Source of the DNA: Bacteroidaceae bacterium
Lineage (GTDB): Bacteria > Bacteroidota > Bacteroidia > Bacteroidales > Bacteroidaceae
Assembly (NCBI GenBank): GCA_017557005.1
Contig: JAFZFZ010000030.1
Coordinates: forward strand, 1 to 40,573
Direction of reading: 5' to 3'
DNA: 40,573 bases
The position numbers and the translations under genes were made by a program. Within the stretch, counting starts at the first letter, position 1. Each line of letters begins with the position of its first letter. The notes under the pieces are model-generated. The model was not told the DNA's origin and did not search any database. It saw only the letters and a list, made by a program, of their open reading frames with translations. Positions 7,880 through 17,304 of the stretch are shown in pieces.

Positions 7880-9742
7880 ATGAAAAAGTTTAGATACCTC
7901 ATAGTCTTGACTCTATTTGCACTAAACGCCTTGATGGCAACAGCGCAAACAGACTCTTATTTCTTACATACCGTCACCAAAGGACAAGGATTGTACTCTA
8001 TCTCACGCATGTATGGAGTCACTGAAGCTGACATCATAAGCATTAATCCTGGAAGTGATGTAGTAATCAAGGTAGGAGAGCAACTGCGTATACCGCAGAA
8101 GAAAAATCAAGACACAAGTTCTAACGAGCAGCAGTCGACAGCAACAGGCCAGCAATTTCACACGATTAAAACTGGCGAAACGCTGTATCGCTTGACCGTC
8201 ATCTACAACATGTCGGCTCGTGAGATATGTGAGGCCAACCCCGGACTGAGTGCCGAGAATTTCAAAGTGGGACAAGTGATTGTAATACCCTCTAAAAAGG
8301 TTGAGCAGATTGAAACATCAAAACAGCAGAAAGTAACTGAGCCCGCTCCTTTAATTGGTAAGAGCAATAACATTGTAGAAGCAACAAGTACTCCCCAATC
8401 TGACTGCAGAACAGAACATCTGGTGCAGCGCAAGGAAAACATCTATCGCATCAGCCGAATGTATGGTATCACTGAGTTGGAACTCATCAATGCCAACCCC
8501 GAGCTTCGTGAACGCAAGTTGAGAAAGGGAGAGACACTATGCATCCCCTATCCCAAGAGCGAGAAGCAGGTGAGCACACCCGTCACAGAGCCTCAACAAG
8601 AGCCTACTATCGTGATACCTACCGACGAGAGCCTCTTTGCAGAATCAAAAGAGATAGCACAAGATATCGAACAGATTAAAGCAGCCATCATACTCCCCTT
8701 CATGCTCGACAGCGTCAGCAACGACCGCTTCAAGATGGTAGAATTCTACGAAGGATTCCTGCTTGCTCTTGATAGTCTGAAAAAAGACGGAGTATCTGTT
8801 GACCTCTACCTGTACGACTCAGGCAATCCCCAGCAATCCATCACCCCGATATTGGAGAAACCTGAGATGCGAGAGATGAACATCATCTTTGGCCCTATGT
8901 ACAGTAACCACATCAACGAAGCTACTGCTTTTGCCGCAGCAACAGGAATCAGAGTGGTTATCCCCTTTGAGCGCAATGTAGATGAGGTTTTCACTAACCC
9001 TTACATCTATCAGATCAACACTCCACATAGCTATTTCTACTCAGAGGTATTCGATCATTTCTTCCTTCAGTTCCCCCACCCCAATGTCATCTTTTTTGAC
9101 TCACCCGGAGAGAAGGAAAATGAAATGATTGCTGGTTTCAAGCAAGAATTAGCCAACCGCAATGCTCCCTTCACAGTATTGCCCGCTGATACCGCTACCA
9201 ACAAGGACACTATACGTGCCCACCTTCTCCTTGACCATGAGAACATACTGATGATGAATTCCGATGGCAGTGGAGGTCTCAACAACATGATGCCAGTATT
9301 CCAACTATTGGTGCGCGATACCGCCACTACCAAGTATGATGTACACCTCTTTGGATATCCCCAATACCAGGTATACACCAACAACCACTTGGCCTCATTC
9401 TATGAGATCGACACCTATTTCTTCTCATCATTCTACACCAACAACCTATTGCCTCAAGCCATTAACTACCACAAGAAATACCGCCGCATATATAGTAAGG
9501 AGATTGTCAACCGATATCCTAAGTATGCAATTCTTGGCTTTGATATAGGTTACTATTTCTTGAAAGCACTGCATCTCTATGGTACCGATATGGAAAACCA
9601 TCTGCATGAGATGAAATACGACCCCATTCAGACCGGATTCAAATTCGAACGTGTGAATAACTGGGGCGGATTCATCAACCGCAAGGTGTTCTTCATCAAC
9701 TTCGGCAACAATTATGAATTGCGAAAAATAGATTTCGACTAA
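7880..9742 (+). CDS. Three-LysM protein with periplasmic-binding domain
   Basis: 620 residues. Signal peptide residues 1-22 (MKKFRYLIVLTLFALNALMA, then TAQ). Three LysM peptidoglycan-binding modules follow at about 30-72, 94-137 and 180-223, each running from an H-x-V/I start through Y-x-I/L to a closing IP. From about 265 to the end the protein resembles a type I periplasmic-binding fold (AAIILPFMLDS, FYEGFLLALDSL, IIFGPMYSNH, FFDSPGEKENEM). Such fusions are common in Bacteroidota and are exported and wall-bound; the ligand is unknown. The stop codon overlaps the next start (TAATG), so the two genes are coupled. There is no lipobox. Confidence 0.9.
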   Translation: MKKFRYLIVLTLFALNALMATAQTDSYFLHTVTKGQGLYSISRMYGVTEADIISINPGSDVVIKVGEQLRIPQKKNQDTSSNEQQSTATGQQFHTIKTGETLYRLTVIYNMSAREICEANPGLSAENFKVGQVIVIPSKKVEQIETSKQQKVTEPAPLIGKSNNIVEATSTPQSDCRTEHLVQRKENIYRISRMYGITELELINANPELRERKLRKGETLCIPYPKSEKQVSTPVTEPQQEPTIVIPTDESLFAESKEIAQDIEQIKAAIILPFMLDSVSNDRFKMVEFYEGFLLALDSLKKDGVSVDLYLYDSGNPQQSITPILEKPEMREMNIIFGPMYSNHINEATAFAAATGIRVVIPFERNVDEVFTNPYIYQINTPHSYFYSEVFDHFFLQFPHPNVIFFDSPGEKENEMIAGFKQELANRNAPFTVLPADTATNKDTIRAHLLLDHENILMMNSDGSGGLNNMMPVFQLLVRDTATTKYDVHLFGYPQYQVYTNNHLASFYEIDTYFFSSFYTNNLLPQAINYHKKYRRIYSKEIVNRYPKYAILGFDIGYYFLKALHLYGTDMENHLHEMKYDPIQTGFKFERVNNWGGFINRKVFFINFGNNYELRKIDFD

Positions 9743-10440
9743 TGAAACGACTACTGAGTATTTTTGCATTCATTACTGTATGCCTAGGAGCCTCAGCCCA
9801 AGTAGGTGAACTTCGCAACAACGTAGCAATAGGCGTCAATGGAGGATACAACCTTAGCAGTGTAGACTTCAGTCCTACCATCAAGCAAGGGCTCCAACCC
9901 GGCTATACCGGTGGTTTCACATTGCGCTACACAACTGAAAAATACTTTTCGCTTATCTGCGCGGCCCAATTAGAGGTAAATTTTGCCCAACGCGGATGGA
10001 ATGAATTTATTGACGACGGAAGCAACAACGCATATAGCCGTACGACCAACTACATTGAGATTCCCTTCTTCGCACATATCGGATGGGGCAAAGAAGACAG
10101 AGGAATGCAATTCTTCGTCAATGCTGGTCCTCAAATAGGACTCTTCCTCAATGACAACGAATATTATGGGTTCACAGAGGAATACCCTTGGAATCCCAAT
10201 AAACGCCCCAACAATATCATACAGCAATATGGAAAAGAGATTGAGAACAAGCTCGAATACGGCATTACAGGTGGCCTTGGTATGGAGTTAAAAACAGGAG
10301 TCGGCAATTTCATCATTGAAGGCCGCTATTTCTTCGGTCTTTCCGACATGTATGGAAACTCTAAGGCTGACCCCTTCGGTCGTTCTGCCAATACAACGAT
10401 AACAGGTAAGATCACCTACTTGATCGACATCTTGAAATAA
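9742..10440 (+). CDS. PorT-like outer-membrane beta-barrel protein
   Basis: 232 residues with a signal peptide (MKRLLSIFAFITVCLGASAQ) and alternating aromatic/polar strands of a small outer-membrane barrel (GVNGGYNLS, GYTGGFTLRY, YIEIPFFAHIGWG, FVNAGPQIGLF, YGITGGLGMEL, FIIEGRYFFGL). This is the outer-membrane-beta-barrel/PorT family. PorT itself is a component needed for type IX secretion in Porphyromonas gingivalis, but many family members have other or unknown roles, so I do not assign porT. Coupling with the LysM protein through TAATG suggests the two work together in the periplasm/outer membrane. A bidirectional terminator follows at 10487-10524. Confidence 0.85.
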   Translation: MKRLLSIFAFITVCLGASAQVGELRNNVAIGVNGGYNLSSVDFSPTIKQGLQPGYTGGFTLRYTTEKYFSLICAAQLEVNFAQRGWNEFIDDGSNNAYSRTTNYIEIPFFAHIGWGKEDRGMQFFVNAGPQIGLFLNDNEYYGFTEEYPWNPNKRPNNIIQQYGKEIENKLEYGITGGLGMELKTGVGNFIIEGRYFFGLSDMYGNSKADPFGRSANTTITGKITYLIDILK

Positions 10441-10486
10441 AACAGAGAACCAGACAGTCATAGGCAGGTCAAAGTAAACAAACAAC

Positions 10487-10524
10487 AAGAGTGGGGAGAC
10501 AACCAAAAGGTACTCCCCACTCTT
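10487..10524. terminator. Bidirectional terminator between convergent genes
   Basis: Perfect 12-bp arms AAGAGTGGGGAG / CTCCCCACTCTT with a 14-nt loop, placed between the PorT-like gene (+) and htrA (-). T/A-rich bases flank both sides, so it can serve both directions. Confidence 0.85.
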
Positions 10525-10543
10525 ATTATTCATGCCTTACTGA

Positions 10544-12028
10544 TCAATTTTCGCCAAGCTCTACAGCATAGTTGGCACGACGACCTGAGGTGTAGTATCC
10601 CGAGATGAAGAGTACACGCTCGGGCGATTGGTTGGCAGCTTTAAGCACTTCTGCGAGATCTTCTTCGCTGGTAATCTTATTACCGTTGACCTTGAGGATA
10701 ATGAAGCCCTTCTTGATACCCGCATCAGCCAGTTTGCCCTTGTCGAGACCCGTCACCTGCAAGCCGTAGTTCACCCCGAGGTGGCGCTTCATATCATCGT
10801 CGATAGGTTTGAAGGCAGCACCGAGCATATCGAGATCAAACTTCTTCACCACTTCTGTATTGCCTTGCAGATTCTTGAGCGTCACGTTGAGGTCCTTCTC
10901 CTTCTTATTGCGTAGGATGGTAACCTCCACCTTGTCGCCAGGGCGGTACTTAGCAATGCTCTCTTGCAACTCAGCCATATTACGTACCTTCTTTCCCTCA
11001 ATACCTACGATGACATCGCCCGACTCAATACCTGCAGCCTTAGCACCGCTACCATCCGTAACATCGGCCACATATACGCCCTCTACCACGCCAAGGTCCT
11101 TATCCTTAGAGCGCTCATCACCGAGGTCATATCCCGAAATACCGAGGATAGCACGCTGCACAGCACCAAACTCCTTGAGATCACCTACCACCTTGGTCAT
11201 AATGCTGGTAGGAATAGCAAATCCGTAGCCTGCATAGGCTCCTGTGGGCGATGATAATACGGCATTGATACCTACAAGTTCACCACGCGCATTCACCAAA
11301 GCGCCACCGCTATTACCTTGGTTGATGGCAGCATCGGTTTGGATGAACGACTCGATACCTCCATCATACACACGCAACGAACGAGCCTTGGCACTCACAA
11401 TACCTGCAGTGACGGTAGAGGTGAGGTTGAAAGGGTTACCCACAGCAAGCACCCACTCGCCCACCTTGAGAGCCTCAGAGTTACCAATAGGAATAGTGGG
11501 GAAGTCGTCGCCCTCGATCTTGATGAGAGCAAGGTCTGTATTGGGGTCAGTACCGATAAGCTTACCCTTAAACTCACGGTTATCGTTGAGTTTCACATCG
11601 ATCTCGTCGGCGCCATCAATCACGTGATTATTAGTAACGATGTAGCCATCCTTAGAGATAATGACACCCGAACCGAATCCTACTCGAGGCTGAGTGCGCA
11701 CCTGCTGCTGACGGCCCATGCCATCACCAAAGAAGAAGTCGAAGAGGTCGGGCATCTGCTGCACGGTCTGCGTGCGTCCCAACTGAGTGGACTTGATATG
11801 CACTACGGCATGCACGGAATTCTCAGCCGCATCAGTAAGGTCGACAGGCTGTACCGGCTTACTATCGAAGAGAGCAGCAGGCATAGCAAAGCTATCCGTT
11901 TGAACCGATGACATAGCTACGGTATTGAAATGTTTTTCCATCAGCGCATAGGTGGTAACGCCTGCTACCATGGCACTACCCAGCACTACTGCCGAGTACC
12001 CAAAGAGTTTTTTAATTGTTGAATTCAT
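10544..12028 (-). CDS. htrA: HtrA/DegP-type periplasmic serine protease
   Basis: 494 residues. It degrades or refolds misfolded envelope proteins in the periplasm. N-terminal membrane/signal segment at about 9-30 (YSAVVLGSAMVAGVTTYALM), then a trypsin-like domain with catalytic triad H135 (VTNNHV), D165 (NTDLALIK) and S240 (QGNSGGAL). Two PDZ domains follow: PDZ1 about 290-380 (GVYVADVTDGSGAKAAG) and PDZ2 about 410-494 (LQVTGLDKGKLADAGI). Length and order are normal for DegP/DegQ. It is transcribed from its own promoter at about 12094-12101, which sits inside nested inverted repeats, and ends at the shared terminator. Monocistronic. Confidence 0.95.
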   Translation of the reverse strand: MNSTIKKLFGYSAVVLGSAMVAGVTTYALMEKHFNTVAMSSVQTDSFAMPAALFDSKPVQPVDLTDAAENSVHAVVHIKSTQLGRTQTVQQMPDLFDFFFGDGMGRQQQVRTQPRVGFGSGVIISKDGYIVTNNHVIDGADEIDVKLNDNREFKGKLIGTDPNTDLALIKIEGDDFPTIPIGNSEALKVGEWVLAVGNPFNLTSTVTAGIVSAKARSLRVYDGGIESFIQTDAAINQGNSGGALVNARGELVGINAVLSSPTGAYAGYGFAIPTSIMTKVVGDLKEFGAVQRAILGISGYDLGDERSKDKDLGVVEGVYVADVTDGSGAKAAGIESGDVIVGIEGKKVRNMAELQESIAKYRPGDKVEVTILRNKKEKDLNVTLKNLQGNTEVVKKFDLDMLGAAFKPIDDDMKRHLGVNYGLQVTGLDKGKLADAGIKKGFIILKVNGNKITSEEDLAEVLKAANQSPERVLFISGYYTSGRRANYAVELGEN

Positions 12029-12084
12029 AACTATATTATCATTTTAGTTAATACAATGCTTCTTTGTAGATGCAAGAATAAAAC

Positions 12085-12136
12085 TTGCGAGTACAAATAT
12101 AACTGCTTTATCCGGCAGTCATACCTATACTCGCAA
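12085..12136 (-). promoter_or_regulatory. htrA promoter inside nested inverted repeats
   Basis: On the minus strand TATATTTG (12101-12094) is a perfect -7 element. It is enclosed by perfect 9-bp arms TTGCGAGTA (12085-12093) and TACTCGCAA (12128-12136), and next to it lies a 5-bp hairpin ACTGC (12102-12106)/GCAGT (12115-12119). The arrangement suggests a regulator site or a looped operator controlling the protease; no such regulator is encoded nearby. Confidence 0.4.
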
Positions 12137-12166
12137 TTATTTACTACAAATTAACACTACACCCCC

Positions 12167-12183
12167 AACAATTAACAATTGTT
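12167..12183. terminator. Weak hairpin after symporter gene
   Basis: Seven-bp arms AACAATT/AATTGTT with a 3-nt loop, 11 bp beyond the symporter stop codon. It is AT-only with no clear T-run on the minus strand, so it would be a weak terminator at best. Confidence 0.25.
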
Positions 12184-12193
12184 AGGAAAGGCA

Positions 12194-13570
12194 TCAGCGA
12201 AACACACCCAACTGTCCCAACAAGATGAGACCGATAGCTACGGGTGCAATATAGCGAAGAATAAAGATTACCAAGCGCAAGTATGAGGCGCGCAAGGTGC
12301 CACGGTTGGTAATCTCGTCGCGCACTAATTTCTTATCGAGGTACCAACCAGCAAAGACAGCAATGAGCATACCGCCCAAAGGCAACATGATATTGGATGC
12401 CACATAGTCGAAGAAATCAAAGATGCTCATGCCGAAGATACGTACACCATCGAACGGACCAAATGAGAGCGCACACACCACACCCACTATAGAGCAAGCA
12501 AGTGTTACAATGAGTGCCGCCTTGCGACGAGTGGTATTAAACTCCTCACTCACATAGGCAGTCACCACCTCGTGCATAGAGATAGTAGAGGTGAGCGCCG
12601 CCAACACGAGCAGGAAGTAGAAGAGTACCGACACTCCATAAGCCAAAGCGGGAACACCGCCAAAGGCTTGCCCAAAGACATTGGGCATGGTGATAAAGAG
12701 CAATGAAGGACCTATATCGCCGCTATCAAGCGTATAACCAGCATTGAACACGGCAGGAAAGATGATAAGTCCCGACATGATAGCCACCATAGTGTCGATG
12801 ACCGCCACATTGAGAGCCGTCTTACCAATATTGGTCTCCTTGCTAAAATAAGAAGCATAGGTACATAGGCAACCAAGGCCGAGGCTGAGCGAGAAGAAAG
12901 CCTGTCCCATAGCGCTGAGCACTACAGAACCGGTAATCTTGCTAAAATCGGGACGAAAGAGAAACTCAAGACCTTCTGACGATCCTGGCAACATCACAGA
13001 ACATATGGTGAGTACAAGCATGATGACAAACAGAGCGGGCATCATCAGTTTAGAGAACTTCTCTATACCACTCTTCACACCACGTATGACTACAAAGTGA
13101 GTAGCCATGAGGAAGCCCAGCATCCACAACACCGATTTCCAAGGGTTACTTACAAATTTGGCGAAGATAGCAGGAAAGTCGGCTGCGGTCTTACCATCAA
13201 AGTGGTTTCCAATAGCCAAGACGGTATACTCTGCTGTCCAACCAGCTACCACCGAATAGTAGCTGAGGATCACGAATCCCGAGAGCACACCCAAGCGACC
13301 TACCCAACGCCACGGGGTGCCAGGTGCAAGCACACGATAGGCGCCAGCCGTATTGGCTTGTGTATGGCGACCAATAAGAAACTCACTCATCATGATGGGA
13401 ATACCCAACAATAGCACACAGCCAATATAGATAAGGATAAAGGCTGCACCTCCGTTTTGTCCAGTCTCAATGGGGAAGCGCCAAATATTGCCCAACCCAA
13501 CAGCTGAGCCTGCTGCTGCCAATACGGCACCAAGCTTGCTTCCAAAGTTTTCTCGTGTATTGTTACTCAT
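12194..13570 (-). CDS. Sodium:solute symporter, NSS/SNF family
   Basis: 458 residues from the ATG at 13570 (MSNNTRENFGSKLGAV). Inner-membrane Na+-coupled transporter of the neurotransmitter:sodium symporter family (LeuT fold); bacterial members mostly carry amino acids. TM1 has the family signature GSAVGLGNIWRFP with the unwound, substrate-binding middle, followed by NGGAAFILIY and PIMMSEFLIGR; about 11-12 hydrophobic helices are visible. The frame is open to 13639, but that extension translates the promoter repeat (13597-13663), so I reject it. Substrate cannot be read from the sequence. Monocistronic. Confidence 0.92.
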   Translation of the reverse strand: MSNNTRENFGSKLGAVLAAAGSAVGLGNIWRFPIETGQNGGAAFILIYIGCVLLLGIPIMMSEFLIGRHTQANTAGAYRVLAPGTPWRWVGRLGVLSGFVILSYYSVVAGWTAEYTVLAIGNHFDGKTAADFPAIFAKFVSNPWKSVLWMLGFLMATHFVVIRGVKSGIEKFSKLMMPALFVIMLVLTICSVMLPGSSEGLEFLFRPDFSKITGSVVLSAMGQAFFSLSLGLGCLCTYASYFSKETNIGKTALNVAVIDTMVAIMSGLIIFPAVFNAGYTLDSGDIGPSLLFITMPNVFGQAFGGVPALAYGVSVLFYFLLVLAALTSTISMHEVVTAYVSEEFNTTRRKAALIVTLACSIVGVVCALSFGPFDGVRIFGMSIFDFFDYVASNIMLPLGGMLIAVFAGWYLDKKLVRDEITNRGTLRASYLRLVIFILRYIAPVAIGLILLGQLGVFR

Positions 13571-13596
13571 CTTTTTACCTTTTTCAAATGAATTCA

Positions 13597-13663
13597 CAAA
13601 ATTAGTGCAAACCGAGAGAAAAAGCAAGTTTACTTCCATTTTTCCGAGGTACAGCCTAATTTC
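13597..13663 (-). promoter_or_regulatory. Inverted, diverged copy of the glnN promoter repeat
   Basis: Read on the minus strand it starts GAAATTAGGC, has CTCGGAAAA and TTTTTCTCTCGG, and ends GCACTAATTTTG, the same frame as the 62-nt repeat at 5569-5635 with scattered substitutions in the middle. TAATTTTG (13604-13597) is the -7 element; the -33 position reads CTTG (13628-13625). It gives the symporter gene a leader of roughly 20 nt. Confidence 0.65.
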
Positions 13664-13731
13664 AAGCAGTACAAGCCGAGGTTAAACATTCTTACCATTC
13701 CTGTGTTTAGGCTTAATATCATAATATATTT

Positions 13732-16700
13732 ATGAAGAGAGCAGTTCGATGGTTCGTAGCCATCTGCATCATTAGCGTACTACTACCAATCATCCTCCTT
13801 TGGCTATGCTACACAGCACCTGTTCAACGCATTGCCAAGGAGATATTTTCGCAGCAGCTAACGCGAAACATAGGCCACACAGTGCAGATAGGTTCGTTGC
13901 GCCTACACTTTCCCCTCAGACTAACGATGAGCGAGGTGAGTGTGGGAACGATAGGCTCATTGCAACACCTCGAAACAGACATTTTACCCTTCCCTCTGCT
14001 TCAAGGGGTGATTTCTATTCCCCGATTCACCATAGAGCAACTAACTCTCCACACCGATTCTCTTATACGGACCACTGAGATCGATGGCACTCTACGCCAC
14101 ATCCGATTCGACGACATTGCATGCACTTGGAAGGAACATGACATACAGGCTACTCACATCACCCTTAGCGATGGAGAAGTCGCCCTGTCTATCAGCGCTG
14201 ACTCCACCACAAGAGATAGCATAAAGTCCCATTTTCCGCTCAACATACGCGTTGCCCAAACAAGTTTGTCAAGAATAGGATTAACCTACTCAACCGCAAA
14301 AATGAGCGCAGCTACATCAATCGCAGAACTGCAAGTTGACGACTTGCGCATGGATACCGCCATGAACATTGCCATCGGTTCCACCACACTTGACCACACA
14401 GACCTCCACTACCATCCAGCAATCAATACTGACGATACATGGGCGTTATCCGGACTCACAGCCTTGATAGACTCGGCCTACTACTCATCCACTAAGATGG
14501 GTATAGCACTCGCACGTCTCACCCTTCCCGAAGGAATCGGTTCGTTACCCTTTCTCCCCCAACAAGTACCTCATCCCCTCGTCCACTCTCCTTTACATAC
14601 CACAATTAACATGGAGAGCAGGCACGACACGCTCGACATACAGCGTTGCGACATATCGTTTCCCGAACTTCTCCGCATTGAGTTCACGGGACATCTATCT
14701 TCCTTTACCGATAGCAACCATCTCACTGCAGCCTTCAGTTACCAACTGCATACAGAAAATCACACATTCCGTATTGCAATTCCTAACACCCACCATACGA
14801 CCATCATTCCCAAGTACACGAGCAGCAGAGGGGAGATGTGCTACGCTCACGACACAATATACGCAAAGAGTGTCATCAACCTATCTGATGGAGATATAAA
14901 TCTCATCGCGGGTTATCGCCCCAGTGTACAACGCTATAGTATAGCAGTAGCACTGCACACACTCGATCTACGTCAGCTGACTACCATAGCCCCATTCGGC
15001 ATCACCACCCTGCAAGCCAACCTGTATGGAGAAGGCCTCAACTTTAAGGACGAGAGCACCACACTCTACGGCAACATCGTTGTGGATTCATTGCAGTGGG
15101 ATGCCCACACCTATACCAATGCACATTTAAGCGCCATACTCGAACGCCAGCAGCTATGTGCGTCATGCACCTACGGCGACACCTTATTGCACCTGCATGC
15201 AAGTATTATTGCTTGGTATTCACCTCAAGAGATACGGGCACAACTCTATGCCAACGTATCAGACATCCACCTGCAAGCACTGCATGCCACCACCGAAGCG
15301 CTCCACCCAAGCTTCCGGTGTTATATGAACTTCGTAGCCGACTCTGCAAATCATTACTCACTGCATGGTATGATACGCGAGATTGTTTTCACATCTCCAC
15401 AACGCGTCACCCCACCTCAAGACCTCAAGTTTCACCTTACAGCATCAGCCGATGACATATCGTTCGACATGGTTTCAAGCGACCTCTCCCTTACGCTTAC
15501 TGCCGCCACATACGAACCTGCTTGGCAATGGCAACTACCTGCCGATATGAAATCCTTCGACTATACCCACTACCTGTCTCAACTACACGCCACATTAGCC
15601 ATCGGCAACAACAATCCCCTAAGCCACTACCTCATGCTGAATGGATTTAATTACCACACCCTTCGAGGGACCCTCAATAATATCCCACAAGGATTATCCC
15701 TCCATGTCAATGCCGACAGTCTATCATTTCGAGGTATCGCTGTTGACACCCTATCATGCGTGGCCCTCTACGCACAAGACTCACTACGCGCCCAACTCAC
15801 ACCGAGCCTACTCACATGGAACACTCCTGCTATGGGACTACAGGCATCCATTGGTGCTACCCTCCTCTGCGAAGGATTCACTCTCGACAAGCTATCGGGC
15901 ACTGTATCATTGAGCAACGTAAGTTATAGTTTCCCAAGCTATAGCCTACAATTAAAGAGCAGAGACACACAGTATGTCACCTTCAGCAACGGACGCATAG
16001 GGATCAGTGATTTACGCCTATATGCCAACAACGACAAGCCCCTATCACTCGACGGACATATCGCATTGAAAACTGCCACCCCCACCCTATTTCTTCGTCT
16101 CACAGCACAAGACACCAACTTATTACAAGGCCGACACACCCCTCAGACATTACTCTATGGCAGTGCCATCCTACGCGGACAGGTCATCCTTGAGGGCAGC
16201 ATCAATGCTCTTTCACTCAACGGGAACCTGGCTCTACGCGCCGGCTCATCCATACACTATATCTACAAAGATGCCATACTCGCCGCAGGCAATCAGATCG
16301 ACGATGTGGTCACCTTCACCTCATTTGAGCAGCACGACACAGAAGCCATCACAACACCCTACCGCCAATCCTTCCTGAACCTATCGGCCAATATCGGCCT
16401 ATCCATTGCTCCTACCGTAGAGATGGATATAATGATCGGTGCAAGCGGACAGAATACGGGCATCATACAAGGAGGCGGTTCGCTCAGTTTGCAATATACA
16501 CCTACAAGCGGACCGCGCCTTTCGGGTCGCTACACCATCGAGTCGGGAAAGCTCAACATGAACGTACCATTACTGCATGTACACCAAATGGAAATACGTT
16601 CAGGAAGCACTGTCCAATGGACTGGCGACCTTGCCAATCCCATACTCGACATTACAGCCGAAGACCGCATCAGAGCCTCAGTTTCCATCGATGGCGAGCC

Positions 16701-17280
16701 CCAGTCGGTACTCTTCGTCACCGGGCTCTCCATCTCCGACACGGTAGATAAGCTCAACGTACTGTTTACCCTCACCGCCCCCGAGAATGCTTCGATGCAA
16801 AACACGCTTGCCACGCTCTCCACGGACGAACGCAACAAACTTGCCGTAGCGCTGCTCACCACGGGATTATACTTGGGCGAAGGAGGCACAGGCAACCTGA
16901 TGAATACCGCTCTGCTCAGTTTCTTACAGTCGCAACTCGACAACATCTCACGCGATGCTTTCCGCACCGTCGATGTGAGCGTGGGCATCGAGCCCCTCCC
17001 CGACGGGGTCAGTGGGGTGAGTACACGCACCGACTACACCTATAACATCGCCAAGCGCTTTTGGCACGACCGCATACGTATCATCATTGGAGGTAGTGTA
17101 ACCACGAGCAATGAGCGTGTAGCGAGCGATGCCATCATCAGCAACATCAGTATCGAGTGGCGCATCACTCCCAATGGGAGCCAATACCTACGCTTCTTCT
17201 ACGACACCGACTATAAGAGTATCCTCGAAGGAGAGATACGCGAAACCGGCATAGGCTATGCCTATCGCAGAAAGTTTTAG
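13732..17280 (+). CDS. tamB: TamB-like translocation/assembly protein (DUF490)
   Basis: 1182 residues. AsmA/TamB-superfamily protein, anchored in the inner membrane and spanning the periplasm as a long beta-rich groove; with an Omp85 partner it takes part in outer-membrane assembly or lipid transport. N-terminal anchor helix about 7-25 (WFVAICIISVLLPIILLWL), then ~800 residues of beta-strand repeats, and the conserved DUF490 C-terminus (IIQGGGSLSLQYTP, RYTIESGKLNMNVPL, NPILDITAEDRI, LLTTGLYLGEGG) ending with an aromatic-rich strand GYAYRRKF. Length is within the usual range. tamL starts 24 bp downstream, which supports the assignment. It is divergent from the symporter gene; a -7-like TATATTTA lies only a few bases before the ATG. 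Confidence 0.93.
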   Translation: MKRAVRWFVAICIISVLLPIILLWLCYTAPVQRIAKEIFSQQLTRNIGHTVQIGSLRLHFPLRLTMSEVSVGTIGSLQHLETDILPFPLLQGVISIPRFTIEQLTLHTDSLIRTTEIDGTLRHIRFDDIACTWKEHDIQATHITLSDGEVALSISADSTTRDSIKSHFPLNIRVAQTSLSRIGLTYSTAKMSAATSIAELQVDDLRMDTAMNIAIGSTTLDHTDLHYHPAINTDDTWALSGLTALIDSAYYSSTKMGIALARLTLPEGIGSLPFLPQQVPHPLVHSPLHTTINMESRHDTLDIQRCDISFPELLRIEFTGHLSSFTDSNHLTAAFSYQLHTENHTFRIAIPNTHHTTIIPKYTSSRGEMCYAHDTIYAKSVINLSDGDINLIAGYRPSVQRYSIAVALHTLDLRQLTTIAPFGITTLQANLYGEGLNFKDESTTLYGNIVVDSLQWDAHTYTNAHLSAILERQQLCASCTYGDTLLHLHASIIAWYSPQEIRAQLYANVSDIHLQALHATTEALHPSFRCYMNFVADSANHYSLHGMIREIVFTSPQRVTPPQDLKFHLTASADDISFDMVSSDLSLTLTAATYEPAWQWQLPADMKSFDYTHYLSQLHATLAIGNNNPLSHYLMLNGFNYHTLRGTLNNIPQGLSLHVNADSLSFRGIAVDTLSCVALYAQDSLRAQLTPSLLTWNTPAMGLQASIGATLLCEGFTLDKLSGTVSLSNVSYSFPSYSLQLKSRDTQYVTFSNGRIGISDLRLYANNDKPLSLDGHIALKTATPTLFLRLTAQDTNLLQGRHTPQTLLYGSAILRGQVILEGSINALSLNGNLALRAGSSIHYIYKDAILAAGNQIDDVVTFTSFEQHDTEAITTPYRQSFLNLSANIGLSIAPTVEMDIMIGASGQNTGIIQGGGSLSLQYTPTSGPRLSGRYTIESGKLNMNVPLLHVHQMEIRSGSTVQWTGDLANPILDITAEDRIRASVSIDGEPQSVLFVTGLSISDTVDKLNVLFTLTAPENASMQNTLATLSTDERNKLAVALLTTGLYLGEGGTGNLMNTALLSFLQSQLDNISRDAFRTVDVSVGIEPLPDGVSGVSTRTDYTYNIAKRFWHDRIRIIIGGSVTTSNERVASDAIISNISIEWRITPNGSQYLRFFYDTDYKSILEGEIRETGIGYAYRRKF

Positions 17281-17304
17281 ACCATTTTCAATTCGCCAAG
17301 AACT

